Shown here: positions 12,053 through 23,338 of the stretch, one piece after another
How the letters are laid out: the number at the start of each line of letters is the position of its first letter
Numbering within the stretch: the first letter of the stretch is position 1
From: Pomphorhynchus laevis
Taxonomy: Eukaryota; Acanthocephala; Palaeacanthocephala; Echinorhynchida; Pomphorhynchidae
Reading direction: 5' to 3'
Assembly: GCA_012934845.2 (NCBI GenBank)
Contig: WNNJ02003320.1
Coordinates: 1-64,000, forward strand
Length of the DNA stretch: 64,000 nucleotides
Program-made: the position numbers and the translations under genes
The notes under the pieces: generated by a model
What the model was told of the DNA's origin: nothing
The model's input: the letters and a program-made list of their open reading frames with translations, nothing else
Databases searched by the model: none

Positions 12053-12491
12053 TATGTTTCTAATATTATCGTTACATATTGATTTTAATTCTTTATTATA
12101 ATTACAAATTTTTCGTCCTAATGGTGGTAGGAGTTTATATATTATTTTAGGAATATATTTACTGATATCTAACCCTATTATTTCTTTAATTTTAGAATTA
12201 TTTAAAATTCCGGCTATATTTATGTTATCTCTACATTTATTAATAAAGTTTATAGTTAATGTATATTTTCTATTGTTATTATTAACATTTATTGTACGAT
12301 TATAATATTTTGTATTTCAATAATTGTCTATTATACAACTTAGCATATCATAGTCGTTAATTAATTTTTGATTTATTGAACATATGATATCTTTAGAAAA
12401 ACTTCTTATATTTACATAAAGATCTTTTAGCTTATTATCTCTTAAAAGTTGTTTTAATATTTCTAATTGTTCATTTAAATACATATCTTTT

Positions 12492-13050
12492 TTAATATTT
12501 TTTTAAAAAAGATATATATTTTTTAATATTTTTTCTATTTTTCTTATTCCTTTTATCACCATGACTTCTTGGTTTGCGTTTAACCAGATTATTATAATAT
12601 AGTTCTTTATTATGTACTATACTACTTCTGCCAATTCCTTGTATTACGTCATTCAATTCTAATGGGTACATGGAATTAAGCGTTTTAATCCAAAAATCTT
12701 CTTTTTGTAATAGTTTTTGATTTAATATTGAAATGTTTTCTTCGATAATATGTTCTAAAATAAATAATTTACAGTTTTTAATATCATGTCCTATTAATCT
12801 CATATGTTTATGAAATATAGTTTGACTATTATGTTGTATATTATATGTGTTACCTAAACCTAGTTTTTAACATTGGATACGTTTTCCTATATATTGCAAT
12901 CCACATGTGCATTGTATTAGATACACTACACCTGCGGTATTGCAGTTACAATTATTATTAATATTTAATGAAAAACATTTGTTTGTCGTATTACTTATAA
13001 TACAATTATTATTTATAACATCACAAACTATACAATTTTTTCTGTTACAT
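12492..13050 (-). pseudogene. Naiad GIY-YIG endonuclease domain
   Basis: Zinc-type cysteines (CNRKNCIVCDVINNN), then the nuclease core AGVVYLIQCTCGLQYIGK, then the 12492-12803 frame with HKHMRLIGHD, FILEHIIEENISILNQK and KEDFWIKTLNSMYP, the usual PLE GIY-YIG tail with the conserved E..WI. It would nick DNA to start integration. It lies upstream of the RT. A frame break falls just after YIGK. Confidence 0.8.
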
Positions 13051-13100
13051 TTAAAAGATCTAAAATTGAAATCATTAGTACTTACGTATTTTTGAAGGTA

Positions 13101-13650
13101 AAAATTTTTATTATGAAAGTAAACATTTTCATTGTTATGAAAGTAAAAAATTATTATTTATATTATTTTTCCCTTGTAAATGTGATAATGTGGATATATT
13201 TGATATTTTATAAAAATTAATGTAATTAAATTCTTTAAATAACTAAAAACTGAAGAAGAATAAAAGCACGCGAATTTGAAAATATTATAAAAGTTAGAGC
13301 GTGCAATAATAAACAATATGTGTCCAAGAATCATTGTACAGCAATGATATACGATGCATAAATGAGCTGAATATATTGAACAATACTTTGAAGAACTTAT
13401 TCTTGTTTTATAACACAAAGAAAACAGTAAATTATAAGTTTAAAATTGAATTTTTGAAATACAAAGTAATTACTTTGGTCACTGTAAAATTAAGGCAACA
13501 ATATTTTCCTTCGAAACATTTTACCTAAATACTAAGATCATCTTTTAAAGCAAGAGTAATAACATATTAACTTTGTTAAACATCATATAATATTGAGGCA
13601 TATCAGGTCTATGCGAGCGAAACACAATAAACACGTGGTTTACGCAATCT
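13101..13650. other. No gene recognised
   Basis: AT-rich sequence between the Naiad 5' end and the last ENPP exon; short frames at 13158-13528 on both strands show no family features. Just left of 13100 the host side has a short repeat (TTATGAAAGTAAA twice, 13111-13150). Confidence 0.5.
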
Positions 13651-16600
13651 TTACTTTGAATTATACTTCAAAAATTCCTTGATATTTTCGTAAGAACCAT
13701 CACCATTGTGTCTCGGAAGATGCAGCAATTCTTCCATTAAAGGATATACATCTGTAATATTAATCATTTTATTGCTGTTCATTGGAAGTACTGCTATATT
13801 AGGCCCACGGGCAGCGAATATTCCAAGCATATCTGGATGTGAATTATTGTAACCATGCGTCCCTCCTGAGAAGAAAAATAATATCTACAGAAATATATAT
13901 TTTAAAGGTTACATTGAAGATTAATTTTGTAATTATAGATTAAATAAAGTATTTTTAAAGTTCTAGTATTTCTTTGTTCCGAACGCTTGCTCATATTCGT
14001 ATCGTCAAAATTACCACACCAATTCGACCTATAAATAATTTTATTTAATTAATAAAGTAACACATCTTAGTGTTCATTCGGTGTGTTTCAAGTGATTTAT
14101 TTAAAAAGCCATTCTAATTAGGAGAAAAATTTTAAATTAGGAGAAATACATTTCTCTAATAATAATTAGAGAAACATTTTAAATTAAATTTAAAATGTAA
14201 ACTTGAAAACAAAATTTTTAACGATGTCATCAGTAACTAATAAAATAAAGTTTGATTTTACTTTTGGTAAGTAATTCAGCTTGCTCTCTGACATAGTTTT
14301 GAGTAATGAGCATTTTGAACGAATAATTTATACTTGTTTATGTAATGAAAATGTTAGCGAATATACAGTTTTTGCTATAATAAATCTCTTTGTGAATATA
14401 TGTTAGATATTTAATGAGCTATAATTTATATGGCTACATTTTGAAATGGAAAACGCAAACGTTTGAACAACAATAATTTACATCAATGTCAGCTTATGGT
14501 CAAGATGCATTTACAAATTATCTGACTGCTACTACTCAGCAGTCTCATGACTTATTCATGACACTAATTTATAAGGTAACATTTCGTAAACTGGTTCTAT
14601 ACATTCTGCAAAATATGATAATTTTGAGAGTATAAGTCTTCTAACTGCTTTTATATAAAAACAGTTAGCAGCTTAAAATTAATGCTATATAATTATTATA
14701 TCTTGCATAATCGTTAAGGTGAAAATTCGGAAATTTGAAATATGGAATTACTACTATGAGTTAAAGGCGTTATATTGACGAATCTCATTTATGAAGTATA
14801 TAACATTAATAAAATGCAAATTCCATTCTAAAAATATTGATTTTAAAATTAGAAACACTAAATTTTCAAATGCAACGATGATTATAATGTTAGGATTCCC
14901 CGTTTTAACAACTACTTGTTAGGAAATTTAATGATCATGAGGCAATTTATTAATTGTTTATCAATTTCTAATTTGTTTCTAAGTTCTGAAGATAAAAATA
15001 TAAAATTTACTGTTAAATGATTCGATTTGTATTTATCATAACTTTTATTTATTAAATATCGTTATTAAAATAGTTGATAATGATCCATTATTGATAAAGA
15101 ATTATTGGAAAAATTAATCCATTCACAAATTAAGACGAATTTCTTTAAATCGGTAAATTGACATCTTACTTATTGTAGACTGATCTCGCTCGGCTTTGGT
15201 TATAAAGATAAGATATCCATTTTCAGGAACTACAACTACATCGCCAATACGAATATTGTTGTTGTATCGATATTCATGTGGTACTGTTTCTCTGTAATAT
15301 ACGTTGAAGTTAGGTATGTTCGACAAATTGTGGTAAACTGCAGTTAAGTCATTTACTAAACACAAACTTTCGAAATAATTTAAATGTAAACTGCACAGTA
15401 TTAATCAGATGTTACTATGCAGTAACATCTAATTAATGTTTATACATTCCTAAATGTATATTATTAAATGGTTCTTCCTGTTAATTAAAGTAAACTCATT
15501 GTATTAAATAATTATAAATTATTAAAACTGAAGATAATAATAAATTATTAAAACCTATTATTACTAATGGTGTACACAGAGCAATGACTTCATTACAGCA
15601 AGTTAGATAAGTAGAGTTTTTATCGTGAATTATATATTTGTAAAACAACATGTACACTTAAATTTAGTAATTTAGTTAGTATTTTAAGTAATATATTAAA
15701 TAATTTTATTAATCAAATCAGGTAACTGGGTCTACGTATATTAAATTATTTATAAATTAAACATTATGATAAATAAAAAAATAATTAAATAATAAATAAT
15801 TATACGTAATAAATAATTGTAATATAAGGTTTCATATAATTTACAGCAAGTTAAAATAAAAAATTAAATTTAAAATAAAAGTCATTTTTATGAATTGACT
15901 AATAAATAAGAGACGTTGTATTAGAATAAGGATTAGATGTCATCAGGAGGAACTGCTATGTTATCAGGTTTCGGCCCCTATTCCTCGACCCAACATAACA
16001 GTGGGGCCAAATACATGCTAATAACGTATTAATAATTCAATTTAGAAAAATAATTATACAGCATGATAAATACAATTTAAAAAGCTTGATGCAAGTGGCT
16101 GTATGTGTATTTTAAACAAGCACGACATAAATTACCTTCTTTGACGTGAATATTTGCGATGGACAACGCGTTTTTGATAATACATTTAGAAAGATCAATA
16201 TATTCCTCTAGTACTATCGATTTCGAAGGATGCACCGATGTCATTCCGTGATCAGTTGTAATGATTATATCTGTCGAATCCCAAATTCTACCAATGCTCA
16301 TCTTATCAACAATATATCCCAGGAGATCATCACAATCAGTTAACATACTGTATATTTGGTTACTAAGAGGCCCATAGTTATGACCCGTTTTATCTGGTTC
16401 TGTAAAGTAAATTTATATAAAGTTTAAAGGATCGTCTTTGTCCATAAACCAATTGATCATCGTGTCTACAATTTCTTTGAATGATCGATCATTTGAGAAA
16501 GGCAGCACTTTGTGAACTTTCAGTCCACAGATAGGAGTTAATGATCCAACAAAACCAACAGCACCACTCTTTCGATTTGGTGACAGACGTTGATTAGCTT

Positions 16601-16985
16601 GCCATATTGGCAGTGTGTTTGGATTTTGCTGCCACCATAAATTATCTTCATTGCAACAGGCCATATTAAAAGACTGATCCATAAATCTATCGTACATGGA
16701 ATTTCCGACAATACCAGTCTTATCTGCATTTAAACCAGTGACCATAGAATAGTGATTAGGGAATGTGAGTGTTGTAAAAATGGATACGGTTTTGGCAAAC
16801 ACACCTTGATTGATAAAATTTTGAAAATTTGGTAGATGGTGTCTTTCAATATAATTAGCACTGAAGCCATCATAAGATATTAATAAAACTCTAGGGATAT
16901 CCTTTGACTTATTTTTAGAAGTAGGAGCAAAGAATGAGATCGGAACCAGGCAATATAAAATTAGAAATATCGACTTATAAGTCAT
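13651..16985 (-). pseudogene. ENPP4/5-like ectonucleotide phosphodiesterase, three exons, one in-frame stop
   Basis: Predicted exons, minus strand: 16985-16135, 15337-15170, 13866-13651. Donors (GTAATT, GTAAGA) and acceptors (CTGCAG, TTCTCAG) give matching phases. The start at 16985 opens a signal peptide (MTYKSIFLILYCLVPISFF). Then come LLISYDGF (metal Asp), the catalytic Thr in TLTFPNHYSMVTG, EPDKTGHNYGP (Asp/His), TTDHGM (Asp/His), NVYYRET, and GTHGYNNSHPDM (last metal His) in exon 3. About 411 codons, near the family's usual size. Members are secreted or membrane-bound enzymes that cleave nucleotide or lipid phosphodiesters. I see no C-terminal membrane anchor. A TAA at 16413-16415, between PLNFI and IYFTEPD, interrupts exon 1, so this is a pseudogene, a null allele or a sequence error. 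All metal-site residues otherwise remain. Confidence 0.8.
15715..16030 (-). mobile_element. Naiad 3' tail inside ENPP intron 1
   Basis: The reverse complement shows GGCCCCACTGTTATGTTGGG, GGGGCCGAAACCTGATAAC, the TTATTCTAATACAACGTCTC region, and the terminal ACGTAGACCCAGTTACC. Only the 3' UTR is present, in the same orientation as the gene. It lies wholly within the intron predicted between 15338 and 16134. Confidence 0.8.
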
Positions 16986-17913
16986 ATTGCCGTAATCATA
17001 AAATTCCTAAACAAATGCAAATATTTCATTATTTTCCATTTTGAATTGAGCAGGTTGGTCGTAATTAGTATCATTAATATTTTTTTTATTTAATTTATCA
17101 AGGAAATTAACATATTACAAAACATTTATTCTAACAATTGAGTAAAAATTGATGTAATCATTACTTATTTGAGAATAACCATAATATAGTAATAATATAC
17201 TAACAATAATATAATAACCATAACCATAATATAACCAATATAAGAAATATATATATTCATAATATACTTTAAAATGGATAAAAAAGCTATGTAATCATCA
17301 ATGATTTGAGAATAGCCATAATATTTAATATTACATATATTTTAGCCTATGTAACTAACTGTGTGCTAAAGAAACTTGAAAAGGCGATATGTCTAGACCA
17401 GGGATCTCCAAACTACGGCCCGCGGGCCACATCCGACCCACTGACAGATTTTTTCTGGCCCGCGGAGAGCTAGCATACTTGAAAACTCTTTTTATACCAC
17501 ATATTTTTCTAGCAAATTAACTTAAGTTCACTGAAGTATTCAAATTTTATGTTGAATAATTATAAAGATAGCATCTATATTGATATGGTCATGGGCTAAC
17601 TAATAACATTGTTGTAGGCTTATTGTTTTTGTTTTTGTAATAAGTTGAATAAAGAAACACGGAATTGTAATGAGTAAAGACATGTATAATATGCAGAATA
17701 TTTAACTTCAGTATATAATAACTAACAAATTATTGAAATGAATCCAACTAAATTTAATACATTTTAAATTAAAACACAACTTATTACATGCATAATGACA
17801 TATCAAATACTAATGAGATTTTTGTAACTGAGATTTTCCACTGATAATAGTTTTAAGTTGTGGACTAATTTTACTTGTACCAATTATTAAAATAGATTTA
17901 AGATTCTCATCGG

Positions 17914-19210
17914 TTAATTTAGATCTGTAACATTTTTTATGTACTTCATTTTGGAGGTCTTCTCACACAAATAAGTAGTGCCAAAAACAGAAAACAGCCC
18001 ACGAGCAAATTTATGCAACTTAGAAAATTGTGGCAGTGGAAAACTCTTATAAAATTCCAACAATGATGAGTTTTGATATTTGCTCTTAATTATATCACTG
18101 CACTGTAGATCAATCATTTCAATTTGAAGTTCAGAGGCTAGGGTTTCAATGTCAGCATCAAAAGGATTCTGGAAAATCTTTATTTGATTCGCGATGAAAT
18201 CAAAGTCCGAGAAACGAGTATCAAAATTTGTTTTCAAAGAACTCCTCAGTGGTGTGGCTGAACATTTCACATGTTTTAAAATGTGAAAAACATTTGCTTC
18301 GTAGTTGTGATTGAAACAGTATCAATTTCTTCCGGAATGATTTGATATTAGTGTATAAATCACGAAGATTCTGGTCTTCTCCTTGCAATCTCAAATTCTG
18401 TTCGTTCACATGTTTTGTCAAATCAACATAGAATGCTAAATTCCACACCCATGCGTTGTTTTGTAATTCAGTAAGAGGGCGATGCTTTTCATTCAAAAAA
18501 ATTTCGATCACCGCTTGAAGTTCAAAAAAGCGCTGAAGGACTTTCCCACAACTAAGCCAACGTACGGCTGTATGATAAGGCAAGTCATTTTCTCCAATCT
18601 CTTCAATAAATTGTCGTAATTGTCGATAATTCAGCCCAAAAGTCTTGATAAAATTAACTGTTGATATGACTGGTTTTAGAACTTCAGACATATTCAAATA
18701 TTTTCCGCACAAAGACTGTTGATGAATGATACAATGTAAGACTAATGGGTTTGAACCATCGTCATTTTCTACAGCCTTGGACACAAGAGCGACTACTCCT
18801 TTATCTTTCCCACTCATGTTTTTGCCTCCATCAGTTGTAATACATTTCAAGTTTTTCCATCGAAGGTTCTTTTGATTAATGGCCATTTCAACTCCTTTAA
18901 AAATATCTGCACCAGTATTTGTCCCATGAATACTATACATATCAAGAAGTTCTTCATGCATTTCATAGCTTTTATCTACTCCTCGAATATAAATCAACAC
19001 CTAAGCAGTGGCTGTCACATCCGTTGACTCATCCAAGGCCGAAGAAAACCACTCAACATGTCCATTTTTGTCGAACAGTTGAGAGGATATATTTTCATTG
19101 ATGTTTTCTACCCTTCGAGCTACAGTGTTTGCCGACAAGCCGACAGTTTTTAATAAATTTACCTTTTCAGGCCACATTTCTTTGGCTACTGCATTTACTT
19201 GATAAAAATT
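17914..19210 (-). pseudogene. hAT transposase (GTF2IRD2/ZBED5-like), N-terminus missing
   Basis: Minus-strand frames, in order: AVAKEMWPEKVNLLKTVG and NTVARRVENINENI (19205-19090); FSSALDESTDVTATA (catalytic Asp region); VLIYIRGVD; CITTDGGKNMSGKDKG (second Asp); VLHCIIHQQSLCGKYL; AVRWLSCGKVLQRFFEL; and a C-terminal dimerisation-like part LPQFSKLHKFARGLFSVFG (17914-18270). There is a TAG at about 19002 and a frame change near 18245. The BED finger and the first ~150 residues are absent. The protein would excise and reinsert the element; this copy cannot encode it, so movement needs an enzyme supplied from elsewhere. Confidence 0.85.
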
Positions 19211-19309
19211 GTTGATTAAAGTTACTTACAATAAATAACATACAATCTAAAGTAAATACAATCTAATATACATACAATACAAGCCAGAAAAGTTACAAAC
19301 ATCTTACAA

Positions 19310-19425
19310 CGACAACCATCGACGACAACCATCGACGACAACCATCGACGACAACCATCGACGACAACCATCGACGACAACCATCGACGACAACCATCGA
19401 CGACAACCATCGACAGCAACCATCG
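19310..19425 (+). repeat. 13-bp tandem repeat in LINE 5' leader
   Basis: Nine copies of ACAACCATCGACG directly before the ORF1 start at 19429. Such repeats in a LINE 5' UTR often act as promoter monomers; here that is only inference. They also produce a spurious minus-strand repeat frame. Confidence 0.85.
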
Positions 19426-19428
19426 TTT

Positions 19429-19902
19429 ATGGGAGGACGTAAGAAAACAACTAAGACCGACACCAACTATGGACAACAGCAAGTACAGTGCTCGATACAC
19501 GACTGCAGCGTCTGGACAACAATCACCTGCGACAAGAATAAGGCTAAAGGAGACTTCGTATGTGGTTTTTGTGCCAACAAACTAATCTGCAACCTTTCCA
19601 ATAAGCAGATATCAACATCCAACACGTCAACTCAAACTACCCCCGTCGTTTCTAATGTCCTTTCTCCACCCATCGACCATGCCACCATATACACTTCCCA
19701 TTCCATGTCATCTTCACTCCCCGACACCCCAAGTCCCGTCCTTCCCGTCTCGTTTCTCAATAACTTGCATCCATCAATCAAAATCACATCCACCAACGTC
19801 CACTATCCTTCCAATCATAACCTTTCCTCACATCGCTTGCCACCCTCTTTATTATCATTATCCTCTATGTATCCCGTCGTCAAACCAAATCCCTCCAAAT
19901 AA
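19429..19902 (+). CDS. LINE ORF1 protein with N-terminal zinc motif
   Basis: 157 codons. The N-terminal part has CSIHDCSVWTTITCD and FVCGFCANKL, cysteine pairs that look like a PHD/zinc-type fold as seen in CR1-group ORF1 proteins. The remainder is Ser/Pro/Thr-rich without recognisable domain. The start at 19429 (ATGGGAGGACG) follows the tandem repeat immediately. It likely binds element RNA. ORF1 may continue in another frame to about 20430 (for example DRAASACIEKWRREE), so this could be only its first half. Confidence 0.6.
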   Translation: MGGRKKTTKTDTNYGQQQVQCSIHDCSVWTTITCDKNKAKGDFVCGFCANKLICNLSNKQISTSNTSTQTTPVVSNVLSPPIDHATIYTSHSMSSSLPDTPSPVLPVSFLNNLHPSIKITSTNVHYPSNHNLSSHRLPPSLLSLSSMYPVVKPNPSK

Positions 19903-20426
19903 TCAACTGCCAGCTCTTCTATCGTGATCTCACTTACTCACGTCAGTCGTCTTCCTTTACGGTAGCGCTTTGCTTCTCGTGATCGTTGAGTCATTGTCAC
20001 TAATATCACGCCTTCTAACTCCTTATCTCCACAAGCACGTCTGGACCACGATGTTTCCGCCTTCAGATCCATCCTCTCGTATATTGTTCCTGCGGATAAA
20101 CCATCCTTTTTCAAGGACATTTCTCCTGTCGCATTCATCCGTCTAAACAAATCTTCTCAATCTAATCCTTCCCAGCCCCCTCTCCTAAAAATTGTTTTCA
20201 AGCATCGCTCTCACGCGTCTTCTGTCCTCTCTCAACGATTCAAACTCATGTCATCTTCAACCACTCGAATTTTCCCCGATCGCGCCGCTTCTGCCTGCAT
20301 CGAAAAATGGCGTCGCGAGGAAAACAGCGAAACATCACTCTCCATACAAAACATAGACGGAAATTTTCAATTTGTCAACACCCGTCCAAAAATTCGATGG
20401 CGCTCCATCTCCCCTATGCGTCTTCT

Positions 20427-21190
20427 CCACTAGACTCTTTCGCCATATCACACGGTTTCCGCCTCGGTCTGCTCAAAACTAGATCTATTCTCAATAAATC
20501 CGATCTTATCCTCAACCTATTCACCAAGCAATCCATCGATATCTTCTGCATCACCGAATCCTGCACTCAGATTTCGACGACCGTCCCATTCGCCGTCTGC
20601 TCTCTGCCGGTTGCTCCTTAGTCGAATCCGCCCGCCCTCTCAGCTCATGCCCTTCTAAATTCTCTAATCATGGCAGCATCGTCGCATTCGCGCGTCACCC
20701 AGCGTTTCTTCGCAAAATCAATCCCCTCTTTCAGTCCTTGCTCTTTTGAGTTGCTCACTTGTCGTTATTCTAACCCGATCACTCTAGATCTCGCCATTGT
20801 ATACCGTCCTGGTTCATCAGCTCCTACAGCCTTATTTTTTACCGAACTCGCTGACCTCCTTTCTCATTGTTCTTTGTCCTCAATCCCTTCACTCGTTCTA
20901 GGCGACTTCAATATCCGCCTAGACCGCCCCTCTTCCACAGATTCCATCCGCTTCATCAACATTCTATCCAACTACAATTACAAACTAATCTTCACTGCTC
21001 CCACACATATACTTGGTGGGGCACTCGACATCATCGCTGTCCCCGATCATTTTGCTGCCTACACCTCACTGTCCATCTCTGATCCTGGTCTATCCGATCA
21101 CTTTCTTATCACCCTTGATCTCACTCGCAACCACACCCCTCCTCACACACCTACAATCCTACGTCGCCCTTGGAGAAATCTTGACCTCTT
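20427..21190 (+). pseudogene. LINE apurinic-like endonuclease domain
   Basis: Frames 20307-20621 and 20670-21374 hold LLKTRSILNKSDLILNLF and DIFCITES (Glu motif), CRYSNPITLDLAIVYRPG, SLVLGDFNIRLDRPSS (GDFN motif), GGALDIIAVPDH, and LSDHFLITLDL (SDH motif). This is the N-terminal endonuclease of ORF2 that nicks target DNA. All core motifs are present although the frame is interrupted between Glu and Tyr motifs. Confidence 0.85.
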
Positions 21191-23291
21191 CCTTCTCCCC
21201 TCTGCCTTACTCAAATCGTCTCTATCATTACCCACAATAACATATTCATCTCCACACGATCTCGCCTTTCTTTTCAACTCTGAATTCACATCCACTCCGA
21301 TATTCTCTTGCCCTTCAAGTCTCACCCACACCGTCGCTTGCACCATGCCCCATGGTTTGATATCCAATGCCTAATCTCAAAGCGTCGACTCCGCCATGCT
21401 TTTCGAGTATATCACTGCTCTCTCAGACGTGATTTCCGCTCGATCACTCTGTCTTTCCGTAATTCCTATCTTGCTCTTCGCCAGTCTCATCTCAACCTAC
21501 TACGTACCAAATGCAACTCCTTCTGGCAGCATAAAATCATCACTTCATTCAACTCTAAGACTCTCTGGCATGCTTTTAACTCAATCCTTGCTCGCTCCTC
21601 TTCGCCGTGCAACATCAATAGCAATGATTATTCGTCATTTTTCCAGACTAAAGTATCCACTCTGCTCTCTCACACCCCGATCTCCATCCTATCCCACTCT
21701 GCCCCGCCTAGCCTTATCCTTCCGGAACTCTTTCATCTTCTCCCTGTCTCACCTACAGAAGTATCATCTGTCCTCATGTCCTTGCCCAACAAAACCTCAC
21801 CTGCCGATCTCCTGCCTACTCACATATTAAAATCTATATGCTCATCGATATCCCCATTTCTCACAATCTTGTTTAACTCGTCCATCCGCAGTCGTATCTT
21901 CCCTTCACACTGGAAATCCGCAATCGTTCGTCCCCTCCTTAAGAAACAATCGCTTTACCCTCCCTTCCTTCTAGCTATCGCCCCATTTCACTACTCCCTA
22001 CTCTTTCTAAACTCTTAGAACGCCTAATCTTAATACAAATCAACGCTTATCTCTCCTCAACCAATATATACCCTCCTTTCCAATCCGCTTTCCGCTCTAA
22101 TCACTCCACAGAAATCGCCTGCATGAAAGTTTACAACGACTTACTCATTTCTCGAGACAAGGCTATATATAGTGTTCTCATCTCCCTCGACCTCTCCTCC
22201 GCATTCGACATTGTCGATCACTCTGTCTTCCTTTCTCGCCTTCGTTATGATTACGGTTTTTCTTCCTCCTCCGTAGCATGGTTCGCCCCATATCTATCCG
22301 ACCGTTCCTTTCGCGTCTGTTATAATTCATCATCCTCCCCTCCCATCCCTATTTTTTGCGGGGTCCCACAACGTTTAGTCCTAGGTCCCCTGCTTTTCTC
22401 TCTTCTGCTTGACGATCTCCCTCCGTTTATCAAACCTTACTCCTTTAACGTCATGCAATACGCCGATGACGTTCTAATCTATGCTCATGCACCCGCGCAT
22501 CGCATACACGATATCGGCATTTCTGCCTCCAACTGTCTTTCCTCTATCTACGAACGTCTCTCCAATCTCCATCCCGTTCTAAACCCCGAAATGTCCAAAA
22601 TAATGTGGATCATACCCGTAAACCAAACATATCTCCTCCCACTGTATATTTTGCCTCATCGATCATCCCTATAGTCCACAATCTCACTTTCTTAGGCTTC
22701 TATTTCGATGATCATTTTTCTCTTAAACCCTTCGTCCGTGACAAGGTCCGCTCATCTAACTTAATTCTCCGTGACATCCGCCGTATCTGCCCCCTTATCG
22801 ACTTCCGTTCTTGTATGTATCTTCTTTCATCGCTTCATTTCCCTAGAATCGATTACTGCCTTAGCCTTTTCGCCAATTCTCCAAAATCTATCATCCTACC
22901 CCTACAACGAATAATCAACACCGCCGTTCGAGTGCTCTTTCGTCTCCGTCGCTTCGACCACACATCCACATATTTTGCCCAACTCTCCTGGCCCACCATT
23001 CACATCCGCATCAAACTCCACCTTCTTCTCGTTACTTTTCGTCTCATCACTGTCGGCTCCCCATCGTTAATCAACCTTCCTTTCTTAGACGATACTCGCC
23101 TCACCTCGCTATCGCTTCGTTCCCGTCATACCCTCTTACTCCATGTTCCTAATTACTCCAACAACTACGGTCTCCGATCCTTCCTGGTCGCCGCCTCACT
23201 CGCCTGGAATCAACTCCCTCTCGACGTCCGCCGCACCCCCTCCTTTATTACATTCAAACACCTCCTCCGTTCACACCTTCTCGAGACCTGA
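21191..23291 (+). pseudogene. LINE reverse transcriptase domain
   Basis: Read in several frames: linker and fingers (21308-22018, EVSSVLMSLPNKTSP, FPSHWKSAIVRPLLKK), palm motif A SVLISLDLSSAFDIVDH, motif B IFCGVPQRLVLGPLLFSLLL, motif C MQYADDVLIYAH (22123-22674), thumb FLGFYFDDHFSLKPFVRDK and tail to 23291. It would perform target-primed reverse transcription. At least three frame changes, so inactive as it stands. Confidence 0.87.
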
Positions 23292-23322
23292 TTCACAGTC
23301 TTGTTTTGTTGTGGTCATGTAA

Positions 23323-23338
23323 GCGTGCACTGGCACGC
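23323..23338 (+). other. LINE 3' UTR hairpin
   Basis: GCGTGC-ACTG-GCACGC, 12 bases before the ATTTGCCACG/A-rich 3' end. The minus-strand relative at 24864 (and 2848) has GCACACA-GTC-TGTGTGC in the same place. 3'-terminal hairpins are known RT recognition signals in L2/CR1-group LINEs. Confidence 0.7.

Larger units (their letters stand above)
10025..13100 (-). mobile_element. Naiad-type Penelope-like element, nearly full length
   Basis: The best single copy for domain order. Reading down the minus strand: GIY-YIG nuclease (about 13050-12490), linker, CxC motif (ECNCKSLS near 12050), RT fingers and palm (11780-10820), RT tail, then a 3' UTR with the conserved GGCCCC/GGGGCC and CTGCTATG motifs (10270-10330), and the terminal ACGTAGACTCACTTAG motif (near 10045). 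An N-terminal GIY-YIG, a CxC linker and a C-terminal RT is the published hallmark of Naiad PLEs, whereas canonical PLEs have RT first. Several frame breaks make it non-coding as it stands. Confidence 0.85.

Noticed and set aside
19222-19500. Minus-strand frame with repeated VVVDGCRRWLSSM
   Set aside because: It is a by-product of the 13-bp tandem repeat in the LINE leader (three units make 39 bases, 13 codons).
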